Positions 44,600 through 56,065 of a stretch of DNA of 64,000 bases are shown in pieces; within the stretch, counting starts at the first letter, position 1, and each line of letters begins with the position of its first letter. Made by a program: the position numbers and the translations under genes. Below the pieces are notes generated by a model that saw nothing but the letters and a program-made list of their open reading frames with translations, was not told the DNA's origin and ran no database searches. Source of the DNA: Volvox africanus (lineage: Eukaryota > Chlorophyta > Chlorophyceae > Chlamydomonadales > Volvocaceae); assembly GCA_030268105.1 (NCBI GenBank), contig BSDZ01000032.1, positions 310,001-374,000 on the forward strand. Reading direction: 5' to 3'.

Positions 44600-45832
44600 T
44601 TTCGGCTGAGGTACAAACGGCGGCATTAGAGGGCAATCCTTCGTGGAATGGTTCTCCGCACACCGTAGACAAACGTTGGCCAATTTTCGACGCTCGAATT
44701 CGGAACGATTGCAATTCCATTTTGGCATAAATGTGTCATCCGTACGAGTACGCTTCGCGTTGGGGTCGGAACGCTGTGCGGCTGCCGACGACGGCGCACC
44801 ACCACGCTTCCTGTTCCTAGCTGGGTCCGAGCTCGGACCTGCTCCTCCTGTACCACGGACACCCGAGCTAGCGCCCCCACGCGCCTTGCGTTGCCCGTTG
44901 CTGCGTCGCGTCGCGGCAGTAGGCGTGGGGCGGGTCGCGCCGAGGTCCTGGTCGAGAGCTACAGCTTCCCCAAGCGGATCCTGCACTTGCACGGCATTTG
45001 CACGAGGGGCAGACTTGACTTCTTCCTCGCCGGCAAGGAGTCGTATCTCCGCGCCCTTAGCAAAAGCGACCAACGCGTCATACGACTTGATCTGCGCTCC
45101 AACCAAGTCAGTGGCGCACCATTTAGCCAAAAGTTTCGTTAGGCCTCGCCTAAACCAAAAGACACGCTCAGATTCGGTGAGGTCAGCAATGGGAGTCACA
45201 AGTGCTTCGAAGCGTGACTGGTACGCAGGTACATTTTCATCCCGACGCATGTGGTAGCTACCGGCTGCCAAAACGTTACGAGCTTCCACATCGCGTGCTT
45301 GAACCTCAGTAGCGAATCGTGCAAGCAAAGCGGCGACCAACTCGTCAAAAGTATAGCTGCCCCGGGCGTTGGTCCAATTGCGATACCAGTCCTTCGCTGC
45401 GCCCTCGAGGGTGTTACCAACGAAGAGACACCTGATACCGTCATTATCGCCACCATGAACAGCTTGGAGGTACTTTTTAGCGTCACGCACGTACGCACGA
45501 GTTGCATCGGCTATGCTATGCCCTGGTGTCTTGTCGGTCAGCGAAATATTGAGCCTAGGAACGGGAATCGACAATCTCATCACCTCAGGGATGTCATCAT
45601 GCCCTCGAGCTTGAGGTAATGGCAGGACCCTTGGTCCAGCAGTGTTGTCCATATTCGTGTTCACTGCTGAATGCGGCACAATTAAGTGAGCAGGGGTCTG
45701 AAGGAAAAGGGGCTCTTGAGTGGCTCGCACGCCAACAGTCTCAAGACCTCTATCCCGTGCTCTAGCAGCTACAACGAAATCGGGTTGGCTAGCTAGGCTA
45801 GTGTGCGGCGTATCGTCGTGTTCCGCGGACAT
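44597..45832 (-). CDS. gag: Gypsy G3 Gag
   Basis: 411 residues, ATG at 45830-45832, ending TAG. Differs from G1 Gag at a handful of positions (APDRGLETVGA becomes ARDRGLETVGV, RLLIPV becomes RLSIPV, VAAQRSDPNV becomes AAAQRSDPNA). Zinc knuckle CLRCAENHSTKDC near 390. Same role and layout as G1 Gag. Confidence 0.94.
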   Translation of the reverse strand: MSAEHDDTPHTSLASQPDFVVAARARDRGLETVGVRATQEPLFLQTPAHLIVPHSAVNTNMDNTAGPRVLPLPQARGHDDIPEVMRLSIPVPRLNISLTDKTPGHSIADATRAYVRDAKKYLQAVHGGDNDGIRCLFVGNTLEGAAKDWYRNWTNARGSYTFDELVAALLARFATEVQARDVEARNVLAAGSYHMRRDENVPAYQSRFEALVTPIADLTESERVFWFRRGLTKLLAKWCATDLVGAQIKSYDALVAFAKGAEIRLLAGEEEVKSAPRANAVQVQDPLGEAVALDQDLGATRPTPTAATRRSNGQRKARGGASSGVRGTGGAGPSSDPARNRKRGGAPSSAAAQRSDPNAKRTRTDDTFMPKWNCNRSEFERRKLANVCLRCAENHSTKDCPLMPPFVPQPK

Positions 45833-46280
45833 GGAGCACGAAACGATACCCTAGTTTTGCGTAATAGAAGCCGACTTCTATCGCAAAGGCAAGAGTACAA
45901 AACAATTCGGTGAGCCTACCGACAGTACTCTTGAGAAGATTCAGTAAACTCAGCAAGTACTTGCCCAGCTGAGTCCTGATCTCCGTAGTTTGGGCGATGA
46001 GAGTCGCCAACTGGTCCGGACGAAAGCCGGTCTCAGTCGCCGCGGCAAGCAATGCCGGTGCACTGAGATTACCTGCGACTCAGAGCATACACTTACACAA
46101 CAAGTGCAGCAATCTAAGCAAAAGCAATTAAACAATTACAAACCGGAAGCGGCGGCGTCCAAAACGGCGCGGCCTAAGTCTTCGGCAAAAGTATCTAGCG
46201 GTCCTCGTGGTTCGTCGCTGGAACTCGCCATAGAAAGAACCTACTTCCGATTAGACAAAGAGAGACAGTTAGGCAACGAA
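45833..46280 (-). other. 5' leader of gypsy G3
   Basis: 448 bp, same length as in G1, with substitutions. No ATG-started gene. Confidence 0.6.
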
Positions 46281-46295
46281 CCTGTCTCGATACCA
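46281..46295 (-). other. Primer-binding site of gypsy G3
   Basis: In sense TGGTATCGAGACAGG, three bases after the 5' LTR, as in G1. Confidence 0.7.
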
Positions 46296-46298
46296 AAT

Positions 46299-47122
46299 TG
46301 TTGTACCTCTCGTTCGCGTTTGCTCATAAGTATCTGCACGTCTGGAGACTATCGACACCGATGCGCGAGCACTTGCAAGTACAGCAAGGCAAGCGAGAGC
46401 AAACAGAGACAGCGGAAGACTTCAAGACGAAGAGAGATATAACTTACGGTCTTACAGATTGGAATGATGCAATGGACGAAATCGCCGTCAGCGCCGGAAG
46501 CAAGCAATCATCACGCGGCGGTGATTAGCGAAGTTCAGGCTTAGCTCGGGCTAAGTAGAATATCGTATAGCAATAGTAACGTAGAACACACAAGTGTTCT
46601 CCGGTATCGAATGTCTCTTTCTGCTTAGCCATCCTCGCATCTGTTATACTCGCAGCATCGCAATGCCGTACGATTCACATCAGGAGGCCGATCCTAGATG
46701 TGACAACCCTACTGCGTCTAGGCGATGTCTACGCATAACAACGTATAAGCCTTTCCGGCATTCGCATGATGCAAGGGTCCGGATAACGATATCCGGTTGC
46801 AGGGCATGTATCGCGACGAGTGCGGCGCTCTCAACGTGTGCTGTAATGAAGTAATATTATATCCGATAATATTACTTATCGTTTCGTAGCACGAGCATAA
46901 TGCGCACTTCAATGCTTCAGGCTTTCATGCATGCTAGGCGGATTTGCCATGATGCGATGTCGCGATGGATAATGACAACATGCCAAATGGATATATAAAT
47001 GTACACGAATACATTTATATCATGCAGATTCATTCATATGCAATGTGTTCATCACAATAGCACTTCGCCTTGTAGGATCACATCGACCTACGCATCGGCG
47101 GGAAACTAACCGTAGCACAACA
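46299..47122 (-). repeat. 5' LTR of gypsy G3
   Basis: 824 bp, partner of 39652-40475; flanked on the right by the GCTGC duplication and copia-A integrase. Confidence 0.95.
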
Positions 47123-47127
47123 GCTGC

Positions 47128-49396
47128 GACGGCCAACTATCTCAGAAATATTTCGCCCGCTGAGGGGGTGCAGTGCACTCCGTATGAGTTGTTTACAGGC
47201 AAGATCCCTGAGGTGGGACACCTGCGAGTGTTTGGGTGTGTTGCGTACGTCCACATACCTAAGGTGAAGAGAAACAAGCTGGACCCGGTTAGCCGAAAAG
47301 GGGTCCTGGTGGGATATGGCAACGGCGGACAGTATCGAATTTTGTTCCCCGATGGAGCAGTGTCGGTGCATACAGACGTGGAGTTTGATGAGGGGGTGAT
47401 TGGAATGCCCCAGTCACGTCGTAAGCTGTCCTCAATGCGGGAGGATGATGATACAGACACTGATACGGATACAGAGATGGGGGAACTGCGGTCACGAGCA
47501 CCGCCTCCCGTTGTCTCGAACGGTGGTAACGGCAGATCTACATCAAGTGCCGAGACGGCTAACAACCAAATGGGGCCGAATGCCAGTGCGACGCCAAGCA
47601 CGAGTGGGGCGACAGCGGGAGCTGGCCCGTCGGGTAGTCAACCCGACACCCGGAACTGGTTGACTACTGAGGGTAATAGTGACGACGATGAGGAGGAGGA
47701 CATGGAGACGGACGAAGGCTTGGACGAGGATGAAGGGTTCGTCGGTCGCTACCCAGTACGAGATCGAAAGCGCCCATGTGAGTGGTGGCGCAATGAGAGG
47801 ACGGTATCACAACGGGTCAATATAGCGATTAGGCTGAAGGAGCCAGCGACGTACGAAGAAGCTGTGCGCGGACCACAAAGTCGTGAGTGGGGGAAGGCCA
47901 TGGACGCAGAGATAGAGGCACAGCTCGCCAATGGGACATGGGAACTGGGGGTCCCACCAAAAGGGGCCAAGGTGTTGCCGTGTCGGTGGGTATACAAAGT
48001 GAAGACCAATCCGGGTGGGTCGGTCGATAGGTTTAAGGTGCGCTTGGTGGCGAAAGGGTTCGCACAGCGCGAGGGGGTGGATTACGGGGAACTGTTTGCC
48101 CCGACCTCCCGAGCCTCATCTTTTCGAGCCCTGCTGGCTGTGGCTGCGGCTAGGGGATTGCAGGTGCATCAGTTGGATGTCGCCACTGCTTTCCTAAATG
48201 GAGAGTTGAAAGAGGAAATATGGATGAAAGAGCCGCCAGGCTACGAGTCAAAGACCCCGGGCGTGGCTTGTCGTCTGCTGAGATCGATTTATGGGCTCCG
48301 ACAGGCGTCGCGGTGCTGGTACGATAAGTTGTGTACTAAATTTGCGGAGATTGGCCTGTTTCCATCAAAGTCGGACCCGGCTATGTTTGTGAAAGTAGAC
48401 GAGAAGGGGGTGATTTTGGCACTGGTGCATGTGGACGACATGTGTGTTGCTGCCAAGACGCAAGAACTGGTCAACCGGATCAAGAGGGCCATCGGCGGAC
48501 TATTTAAAGTCCGGGACTTGGGAGAGATCAAGGTCTTCTTGGGAATGGAGGTGACCAGGCGTGAGAACGGGGACATCACACTGTCCCAGGCGAGCTACGT
48601 GGAGCGCATATTGAGTGCGCATGGTCTTGGCGATGTGAAGCCGAGGGTTTTACCTATGGCTGTGGGTACGCGGGTGACACCCGCAAAGGAGGATGCAGAG
48701 GTGTTGGAGGATTCAACGGCGTACAGGGCGTTAGCAGGCGAGCTCAATTACTTGGCGGTGAGCACTCGCCCGGACTTGGCATTTGCGCTAAGCGTGCTGT
48801 CAAGGTATATGGCTAAACCGACGAAGGCAGCCATGGGGATGGCAAAAGGAGTGCTTAGGTATGTCGCTGGCACCCGCCATCTAGGCCTAGTTTTCCGGCG
48901 GAGGTCGTCATAAGTCTTTGATGGTTACTCCGATTCTGACTGGGCCGGGGACATGGATACCCGGCGGTCGACGACGGGGTACGTCTTTAGGGTAAACGGT
49001 ACGGCAGTGAGCTGGAGCAGTCAACTCCAGCGTACTGTGGCGGCGTCATCAGTAGAGGCGGAGTACCAGGCCCTTTCGGCTGCAGTCCGTGAAGCGCTGT
49101 GGCTGTTGAAGCTGTGCGAGGACTTGGGAGTTGAGGCGTCTCAGATGAAGATCCAGGTGGATTCCCAAGGGGCGATGAACCTGGGCAACAATCCCATCAC
49201 ATCGCCACGTTCCAAGCACATTGATGTGCAGCACCACTTGGTGCGTGAGCGGGTAGCCAGTGGTGAGGTGGCGCTGAAGTACTGCTGTACGGAGAAGATG
49301 GTTGCAGACGCCTTGACAAAGGCTCTGCCTGAGGCGAAGTTTACGTGGTGCCGTCGTGAGATGGGCCTAGACGTGGTGGAGACCAAAGGCCGGTAA
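47128..49396 (+). pseudogene. pol: Copia-A integrase end, RT and RNase H
   Basis: Continuation of the frame cut at 39651: [14 protein letters not shown], linker, RT (RWVYKVKTNPGGSVDRF, QLDVATAFLNGEL, LVHVDDMCVAAK), RNase H (YSDSDWAGDMD, SSVEAEYQAL). TAA at 48911-48913 replaces GAA between RT and RNase H (RRRSS, stop, VFDGYSD). RT carries GGSVDRFKVR where the copy at 61726-64000 has DGSVDRFKAR, the more usual copia form. Stop TAA at 49394-49396. Confidence 0.9.
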
Positions 49397-49436
49397 CAGA
49401 CGTGCAGATACGGCAGTTTGTTTTGGCGACGTTTGT

Positions 49437-49448
49437 CCCGAGGGGGTG
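49437..49448 (+). other. Copia-A polypurine tract
   Basis: CCCGAGGGGGTG directly before the 3' LTR. Confidence 0.88.
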
Positions 49449-50009
49449 TGTTAAGTTGTGCGGGACAAAACATCTCTTTTATTGGTGACCATTCTGATGG
49501 CACCAGGATATGAACTTTGGTCGCATAGCAACGACCTGCTGATAGCGGGATTCAACCCCCCCATCGCGCCGATTATTTCTCGCTGTTGTGATGTCTTAGG
49601 ACGATGCTTGCATAGCTTGCGTTTACTGACAAGTAAGTTGTTGTTAGGCGATCGCGATTCGTATATTCGTATATACGAACGCGATGAAGCTGCAAGTAGG
49701 TGCAGGAAGCTGCGAGAAGGTACCGAACCTTGGTACGCGCGTTCGACCGCGATGACCCGTGGGTCGGTGACGAGGATTTCGGTACAAGGTTAGGAACCTT
49801 GTGGTAGCTGAAGTACAGTTTGCCTTGATATAAATAGGCAAACTGTTCTATAACATTTGCTCTTCCCTAATCGGTCCTTACTTGGATAAGCTCTCTCCTA
49901 TCCACTCCTTGTAACAGCTGAATCTACCTTAATCGTCCTACTCTGCTGAACGGAGCGGCTTCCCTTCCGCTGTGCCCGTCAGCATCTACCTTAAGCCGTC
50001 TACTCAACA
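49449..50009 (+). repeat. Copia-A 3' LTR
   Basis: 561 bp partner of 36731-37293. The right flank GAAAGAATGTCAGAG is array-unit DNA, so copia-A inserted into the unit and the array starts at its edge. Confidence 0.92.
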
Positions 50010-50572
50010 GAAAGAATGTCAGAGCAAGTAATACGGCCCACGAGGGGCCGGGCGCTTTGCTAACTTCAAGACAATCGGCCCAGATCGGGGACGTCAATGG
50101 CACAGCTCCCAGGTCGAGATGGGAGCATGAAGAAAACCACGGCATGGACTATAACAACAGAATCGTGCGTATACACAATGCAAAGAAAACGCAAAGCGTA
50201 AGTTTTTTCAATATCCTTCGCGATCCTTACGCACCCTAAGCAAACGAATATTTTTGGGTTTTAACACAACCTCAAGCGAAACTATGCAATGTCAAGCGCT
50301 TCCACAAATATTGTACAGCCCATGTACAGCCTAACCCACAGCAAGAGACCCACACGCAAGCATATCCTTTTTAACCAAAAAATGAGACTTCGGTGATTGA
50401 TTTGTGCCTGCTGCTTGGAATCTTCCGCCTCTTTTCTTCATACAACATTTCTTTACCTGTTCGCATGCTTTTTGCGGCACGTTATGGTGGGGTTCTGGGT
50501 AAAGCACCCAAGCAAGCACACACACACACAAACACACAAGCAAGCACACACACACACCAGCGAGAGCAATTA

Positions 50573-50605
<33 letters not shown>

Positions 50606-50759
50606 GCACACACAACCACAAGCACAAGCACACATAAACACACACACACACACAAGCAGACACAAGCACAAGCACTCACAAACACTATGACACACAAGCG
50701 CCAGCACACACAAGCACAAAGGAAGAGAAGATGAATAAGGAAATGAATAATTTGGATAG

Positions 50760-51131
50760 ATTTTAATAAGTAAGATTTGGTCATTTTGGATATTATTATT
50801 CTGCCTATCAGCTTGTAGTGGTGATCCTTGTATAGATGCTGATGATTTCGGGTTTGTAAATTTGACTGTGTCTGCAAGGTACACTAAAGAGGAAATGTCC
50901 AATCAGTCTGGTCTGGCACAAATTGCTCCTTGGAGACCTTCGAATTATAAAGTTGATGGTAGGCCTGTAGTAATTTTAATTAGGGGATGGACGCAAGGGG
51001 TAGATAGAAACAACAGTTCTGAGCTTTCGGCCTGGTGCGCATGGTATGGGCAGGCTGATAATACTGCTACTTTGTCCACATTTTTTCAAAGGCTTCGGGA
51101 ATGTGCATTTAGACGGTACTATGTGTTCTAA
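50760..51131 (+). pseudogene. VirB6-like lipoprotein fragment, unit 1
   Basis: Same frame and ends as 27386-27757: lipobox LSAC, CIDADDFGF, ELSAWCAWYG, no ATG before the signal peptide. The reading frame is intact in all copies, which is expected for recent duplicates and does not by itself show selection. Confidence 0.55.
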
Positions 51132-51137
51132 AACTTT

Positions 51138-51242
51138 TATTCCTTTGTTCTTTAACTCAGTTACAACCTGCATCCAAAACTTGGAACCTTAATTTTTACC
51201 GACCCAGATCCCCAGTAATTCCTTTTTCCCTTCCATGTTAAC
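51138..51242 (-). pseudogene. IS256-type transposase fragment, unit 1
   Basis: As at 27764-27868, with the same TAA (51189-51191) between WVGKN and GSKFWMQ, so the nonsense change predates amplification. Confidence 0.65.
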
Positions 51243-51251
51243 GCTACTACA

Positions 51252-51389
51252 TCTTTTGCATCTGGCGTGGACGATTAAACTATTACCACCGGAGTGAAAG
51301 CAAAGCTAATACAGGAGCCGGATATACCTGAAGATATAGATGTAACGACTAGTAAGCCTTAAAGGAAAAGTAGACACCCATTTGCTCAG
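51252..51389 (+). pseudogene. BON-domain fragment, unit 1
   Basis: Same stop and frameshift as at 33108-33241, with minor differences (TTGVKAKLIQEPDIPED against TTEVKAKLIHEPDIPED). Confidence 0.5.
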
Positions 51390-51456
51390 GTTAAATAGTC
51401 CGAATATATTTCCAATATCTTCTTAGCCATACTAATATACTGATAAAAAATCTTAA

Positions 51457-51903
51457 AAGGAGATCATCGATGGATATTGCGATTCGGACTGGTCAGGAGA
51501 CACTAACTCAGGGCGATCCACGACTGGGTACGAATTTCGCGTTAATGGTACCGCAATCAGCTGGAGCAGTCAGTTGCAGCGCACTGTGGCAGCGTCATCC
51601 GTGGAGGCTGAATACCAGGCCCTTTCCAGCGCCGTCAGGGAAGTCCTCTGGTTGAATAAGCTATGCGGGGACCTAAAGGCGGACTCCGACGGAATCAGAA
51701 TCAACATAGACTCACAAGGGGCCTTAGACCTAGGCAACAACCCCATTACCTCATCACGGTCTAAGCATATTGATGTACAGCATCACATGATTCGTGAGAG
51801 AGTGATAGAGGGCGACGTGGCACTGAGGCATTGCCGCACGGAGGAGATGGTGGCGGAAACTCCTCCAGGAGAGATACTGCGCTTGTCCTCAATGTACCTC
51901 TGA
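51457..51903 (+). pseudogene. Copia-B RNase H fragment fused to unit DNA, unit 1
   Basis: RNase H core from the GAGATCATCGATGG breakpoint; the deletion junction lies near 51857 (GTGGCGGA joined to AACTCCTCC). The frame stays open across it to a new end, AETPPGEILRLSSMYL. D-x-D and SSVEAEYQAL motifs remain, with WAGD changed to WSGD. No RT part, no promoter seen. Confidence 0.85.
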
Positions 51904-52739
51904 CTTAGGTCCCCCTCAACAGCAAGCGGGAATGAACTTCTTGGCAAGCTGTGCACAAGGTTCGGGGCATGGGGCTGCCTGGGCCGGATTACTTGCTCTG
52001 CCATCCAATTGTATCCCCACAATCTGCAACAATTTGTAAGGACAAAATCTGTCACGTCAATCCCCCCAAATCAAAAGAACTATAACAGCAGAAGTCAAAA
52101 GTCCATGCAATTCTTAATTACCTACAATCGTTTGCCAGTGCCTATGCAAATGATTGTCCAAATCTATAACAAAAGCAGTTGCACAAGCCGTGAAACGTTT
52201 TACCGCCGGCATAATAATGACTCAGTTCTGATTGGAATTAAATATGTATACAGCGCAGAGGCATAATTTGATTTTATTTCGTTATACATCAAGAAAGTTG
52301 CTACATAAAATCAGCTGAACACACAAAGTGGCTACAAAGTGATGAACGAATTAAAAAAATTGCAAAAGCAGTTTTAAATTTTAAAGCAGGATATGATGAT
52401 ATTTTAAACCCAGTCAGCAAAGCACCAAGGTACTATTTGAATTGATGTGTATGTGAGTGTTGCTCAGATTCCAACATCATAAGCCCTCATTGACTATATG
52501 CAACTGCAATAAGAAAACACAACAAATTGTGGCGATATATACTAATTTTTGTTCTGATTGGAATAGAATATAAAAAATATACATCCAGGTGAAAAAGGGC
52601 GAGTTTTAGTTCGTTTTATCACAATGAAGTGTCAACCTGAAATAGAAAGTGGAAAGATAAAAACGCCACCCGAAGCAAGCATATCGATTGAGCACAACGG
52701 AGTAAACAATCTGTTGGAATGTGAGCAACACTCATATAC

Positions 52740-53302
52740 GAAAGAATGTCAGAGCAAGTAATACGGCCCACGAGGGGCCGGGCGCTTTGCTAACTTCAAG
52801 ACAATCGGCCCAGATCGGGGACGTCAATGGCACAGCTCCCAGGTCGAGATGGGAGCATGAAGAAAACCACGGCATGGACTATAACAACAGAATCGTGCGT
52901 ATACACAATGCAAAGAAAACGCAAAGCGTAAGTTTTTTCAATATCCTTCGCGATCCTTACGCACCCTAAGCAAACGAATATTTTTGGGTTTTAACACAAC
53001 CTCAAGCGAAACTATGCAATGTCAAGCGCTTCCACAAATATTGTACAGCCCATGTACAGCCTAACCCACAGCAAGAGACCCACACGCAAGCATATCCTTT
53101 TTAACCAAAAAATGAGACTTCGGTGATTGATTTGTGCCTGCTGCTTGGAATCTTCCGCCTCTTTTCTTCATACAACATTTCTTTACCTGTTCGCATGCTT
53201 TTTGCGGCACGTTATGGTGGGGTTCTGGGTAAAGCACCCAAGCAAGCACACACACACACAAACACACAAGCAAGCACACACACACACCAGCGAGAGCAAT
53301 TA

Positions 53303-53335
<33 letters not shown>

Positions 53336-55469
53336 GCACACACAACCACAAGCACAAGCACACATAAACACACACACACACACAAGCAGACACAAGCACA
53401 AGCCCTCACAAACACTATGACACACAAGCGCCAGCACACACAAGCACAAAGGAAGAGAAGATGAATAAGGAAATGAATAATTTGGATAGATTTTAATAAG
53501 TAAGATTTGGTCATTTTGGATATTATTATTCTGCCTATCAGCTTGTAGTGGTGATCCTTGTATAGATGCTGATGATTTCGGGTTTGTAAATTTGACTGTG
53601 TCTGCAAGGTACACTAAAGAGGAAATGTCCAATCAGTCTGGTCTGGCACAAATTGCTCCTTGGAGACCTTCGAATTATAAAGTTGATGGTAGGCCTGTAG
53701 TAATTTTAATTAGGGGATGGACGCAAGGGGTAGATAGAAACAACAGTTCTGAGCTTTCGGCCTGGTGCGCATGGTATGGGCAGGCTGATAATACTGCTAC
53801 TTTGTCCACATTTTTTCAAAGGCTTCGGGAATGTGCATTTAGACGGTACTATGTGTTCTAAAACTTTTATTCCTTTGTTCTTTAACTCAGTTACAACCTG
53901 CATCCAAAACTTGGAACCTTAATTTTTACCGACCCAGATCCCCAGTAATTCCTTTTTCCCTTCCATGTTAACGCTACTACATCTTTTGCATCTGGCGTGG
54001 ACGATTAAACTATTACCACCGGAGTGAAAGCAAAGCTAATACAGGAGCCGGATATACCTGAAGATATAGATGTAACGACTAGTAAGCCTTAAAGGAAAAG
54101 TAGACACCCATTTGCTCAGGTTAAATAGTCCGAATATATTTCCAATATCTTCTTAGCCATACTAATATACTGATAAAAAATCTTAAAAGGAGATCATCGA
54201 TGGATATTGCGATTCGGACTGGTCAGGAGACACTAACTCAGGGCGATCCACGACTGGGTACGAATTTCGCGTTAATGGTACCGCAATCAGCTGGAGCAGT
54301 CAGTTGCAGCGCACTGTGGCAGCGTCATCCGTGGAGGCTGAATACCAGGCCCTTTCCAGCGCCGTCAGGGAAGTCCTCTGGTTGAATAAGCTATGCGGGG
54401 ACCTAAAGGCGGACTCCGACGGAATCAGAATCAACATAGACTCACAAGGGGCCTTAGACCTAGGCAACAACCCCATTACCTCATCACGGTCTAAGCATAT
54501 TGATGTACAGCATCACATGATTCGTGAGAGAGTGATAGAGGGCGACGTGGCACTGAGGCATTGCCGCACGGAGGAGATGGTGGCGGAAACTCCTCCAGGA
54601 GAGATACTGCGCTTGTCCTCAATGTACCTCTGACTTAGGTCCCCCTCAACAGCAAGCGGGAATGAACTTCTTGGCAAGCTGTGCACAAGGTTCGGGGCAT
54701 GGGGCTGCCTGGGCCGGATTACTTGCTCTGCCATCCAATTGTATCCCCACAATCTGCAACAATTTGTAAGGACAAAATCTGTCACGTCAATCCCCCCAAA
54801 TCAAAAGAACTATAACAGCAGAAGTCAAAAGTCCATGCAATTCTTAATTACCTACAATCGTTTGCCAGTGCCTATGCAAATGATTGTCCAAATCTATAAC
54901 AAAAGCAGTTGCACAAGCCGTGAAACGTTTTACCGCCGGCATAATAATGACTCAGTTCTGATTGGAATTAAATATGTATACAGCGCAGAGGCATAATTTG
55001 ATTTTATTTCGTTATACATCAAGAAAGTTGCTACATAAAATCAGCTGAACACACAAAGTGGCTACAAAGTGATGAACGAATTAAAAAAATTGCAAAAGCA
55101 GTTTTAAATTTTAAAGCAGGATATGATGATATTTTAAACCCAGTCAGCAAAGCACCAAGGTACTATTTGAATTGATGTGTATGTGAGTGTTGCTCAGATT
55201 CCAACATCATAAGCCCTCATTGACTATATGCAACTGCAATAAGAAAACACAACAAATTGTGGCGATATATACTAATTTTTGTTCTGATTGGAATAGAATA
55301 TAAAAAATATACATCCAGGTGAAAAAGGGCGAGTTTTAGTTCGTTTTATCACAATGAAGTGTCAACCTGAAATAGAAAGTGGAAAGATAAAAACGCCACC
55401 CGAAGCAAGCATATCGATTGAGCACAACGGAGTAAACAATCTGTTGGAATGTGAGCAACACTCATATAC
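52740..55469 (+). repeat. Array unit 2
   Basis: 2,730 bp; same content as unit 1 at +2,730 (lipoprotein fragment 53490-53861, RNase H fragment 54187-54633). Confidence 0.93.
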
Positions 55470-56032
55470 GAAAGAATGTCAGAGCAAGTAATACGGCCCA
55501 CGAGGGGCCGGGCGCTTTGCTAACTTCAAGACAATCGGCCCAGATCGGGGACGTCAATGGCACAGCTCCCAGGTCGAGATGGGAGCATGAAGAAAACCAC
55601 GGCATGGACTATAACAACAGAATCGTGCGTATACACAATGCAAAGAAAACGCAAAGCGTAAGTTTTTTCAATATCCTTCGCGATCCTTACGCACCCTAAG
55701 CAAACGAATATTTTTGGGTTTTAACACAACCTCAAGCGAAACTATGCAATGTCAAGCGCTTCCACAAATATTGTACAGCCCATGTACAGCCTAACCCACA
55801 GCAAGAGACCCACACGCAAGCATATCCTTTTTAACCAAAAAATGAGACTTCGGTGATTGATTTGTGCCTGCTGCTTGGAATCTTCCGCCTCTTTTCTTCA
55901 TACAACATTTCTTTACCTGTTCGCATGCTTTTTGCGGCACGTTATGGTGGGGTTCTGGGTAAAGCACCCAAGCAAGCACACACACACACAAACACACAAG
56001 CAAGCACACACACACACCAGCGAGAGCAATTA

Positions 56033-56065
<33 letters not shown>

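Larger units (their letters stand above)
39652..47122 (-). mobile_element. Full-length Ty3/gypsy chromovirus, copy G3
   Basis: 7,471 bp, minus strand, with 824-bp LTRs that differ at about six positions. The target duplication GCTGC is clear (39647-39651 and 47123-47127) within copia-A integrase ([10 protein letters not shown]). The gag and pol frames are open and very close to G1. It is the youngest clean nested insertion in the window. Confidence 0.97.
36731..50009 (+). mobile_element. Copia-A element with both LTRs, split by gypsy G3
   Basis: Without G3 the element is about 5.8 kb: LTR, half-tRNA primer site, leader, one gag-pol frame, polypurine tract, LTR. G3 sits inside the integrase region with a GCTGC duplication. 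The 5' LTR also serves as the 3' LTR of the fragment at 36297-36730, a tandem arrangement expected from LTR-LTR recombination, so no target duplication is preserved. Disabled by G3, one nonsense codon and possibly an internal duplication. Confidence 0.9.
50010..52739 (+). repeat. Array unit 1
   Basis: 2,730 bp. CA tract 50513-50723; lipoprotein fragment 50760-51131; transposase fragment 51138-51242; BON-type fragment 51252-51389; RNase H 51457-51903; AT-rich frames 52305-52445 and 52567-52761. Between 51904 and 52304 the unassigned piece and AT-rich DNA hold no gene I can support. 50010-50512 holds the GC-richer piece with no recognised gene. Add 2,730 for units 2 and 3; unit 4 is shifted 2,728 after its CA tract. 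Confidence 0.93.
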
